Origin: Acidobacteriota bacterium
GTDB taxonomy: Bacteria; Acidobacteriota; Terriglobia; Terriglobales; Acidobacteriaceae
DNA: 6,912 nucleotides
Assembly (NCBI GenBank): GCA_021781255.1
Contig: JAJXXG010000176.1
Coordinates: forward strand, 1-6,912
Direction: 5' to 3'
The position numbers were made by a program, and so were the translations under genes. Below the pieces are notes generated by a model. That model was not told where the DNA came from, did not search any database, and was given only the letters and a program-made list of their open reading frames with translations. This document shows, one piece after another, positions 6,898 through 6,912 of this stretch; position 1 is the stretch's first letter, and every line of letters starts with the position of its first letter.

Positions 6898-6903
6898 AAG
6901 GAG
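6898..6903 (+). promoter_or_regulatory. Strong ribosome binding site for a gene starting at the window edge
   Basis: AAGGAG lies nine to ten bases from the end of the window. The final A at 6912 could be the first base of an ATG, eight bases after this site. A short frame from ATG 6866 is also open to the end, but it lacks its own ribosome binding site and overlaps this one. A downstream co-directional gene, possibly in one operon with the GH42 gene, is the likeliest reading. Confidence 0.45.
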
Positions 6904-6912
6904 AAGAGCGCA

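Overview
This is ordinary chromosomal sequence from a GC-rich bacterium. It holds five complete protein genes and no sign of mobile DNA, tRNA, rRNA or CRISPR. The gene content fits an acidobacterium of the Terriglobia type: an MqnD-like protein of the futalosine menaquinone route, a degenerate receiver-GGDEF protein, and an exported GH42 glycosidase. That assignment is inferred from remembered protein resemblance and GC-rich codon use, not from a marker gene.

Layout: an MqnD-family protein (68-949, +) is followed by a gap of about 200 bp that holds a good hairpin. Next comes a receiver-like/GGDEF protein whose real start is probably ATG 1157 (1157-2146, +). It converges on a HemW-type radical SAM protein (2148-3386, -), and only one base separates the two stop codons. 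An 88-bp divergent region then separates hemW from a membrane-anchored calcineurin-like metallophosphoesterase with a TTG start (3475-4596, +). A gap of 57 bp leads to a secreted GH42 beta-galactosidase-type enzyme (4654-6864, +). The last 48 bases contain no complete gene but end in a strong ribosome binding site, so another + strand gene probably begins at or just past the window edge.

The genes do not form one pathway. MqnD and HemW both concern respiratory cofactors (menaquinone and heme) but lie on opposite strands with a signalling gene between them. The metallophosphoesterase and the GH42 gene may be co-transcribed because they are close and co-directional, but no shared function is evident. 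I found no undescribed multi-gene system. The points most worth a second look are the GGDEF protein, whose active-site motif is altered to GKDEF while its inhibitory RxxD site is kept; the exported, nearly cysteine-free GH42 enzyme; and the altered signature motifs in the MqnD-like and HemW-like proteins.
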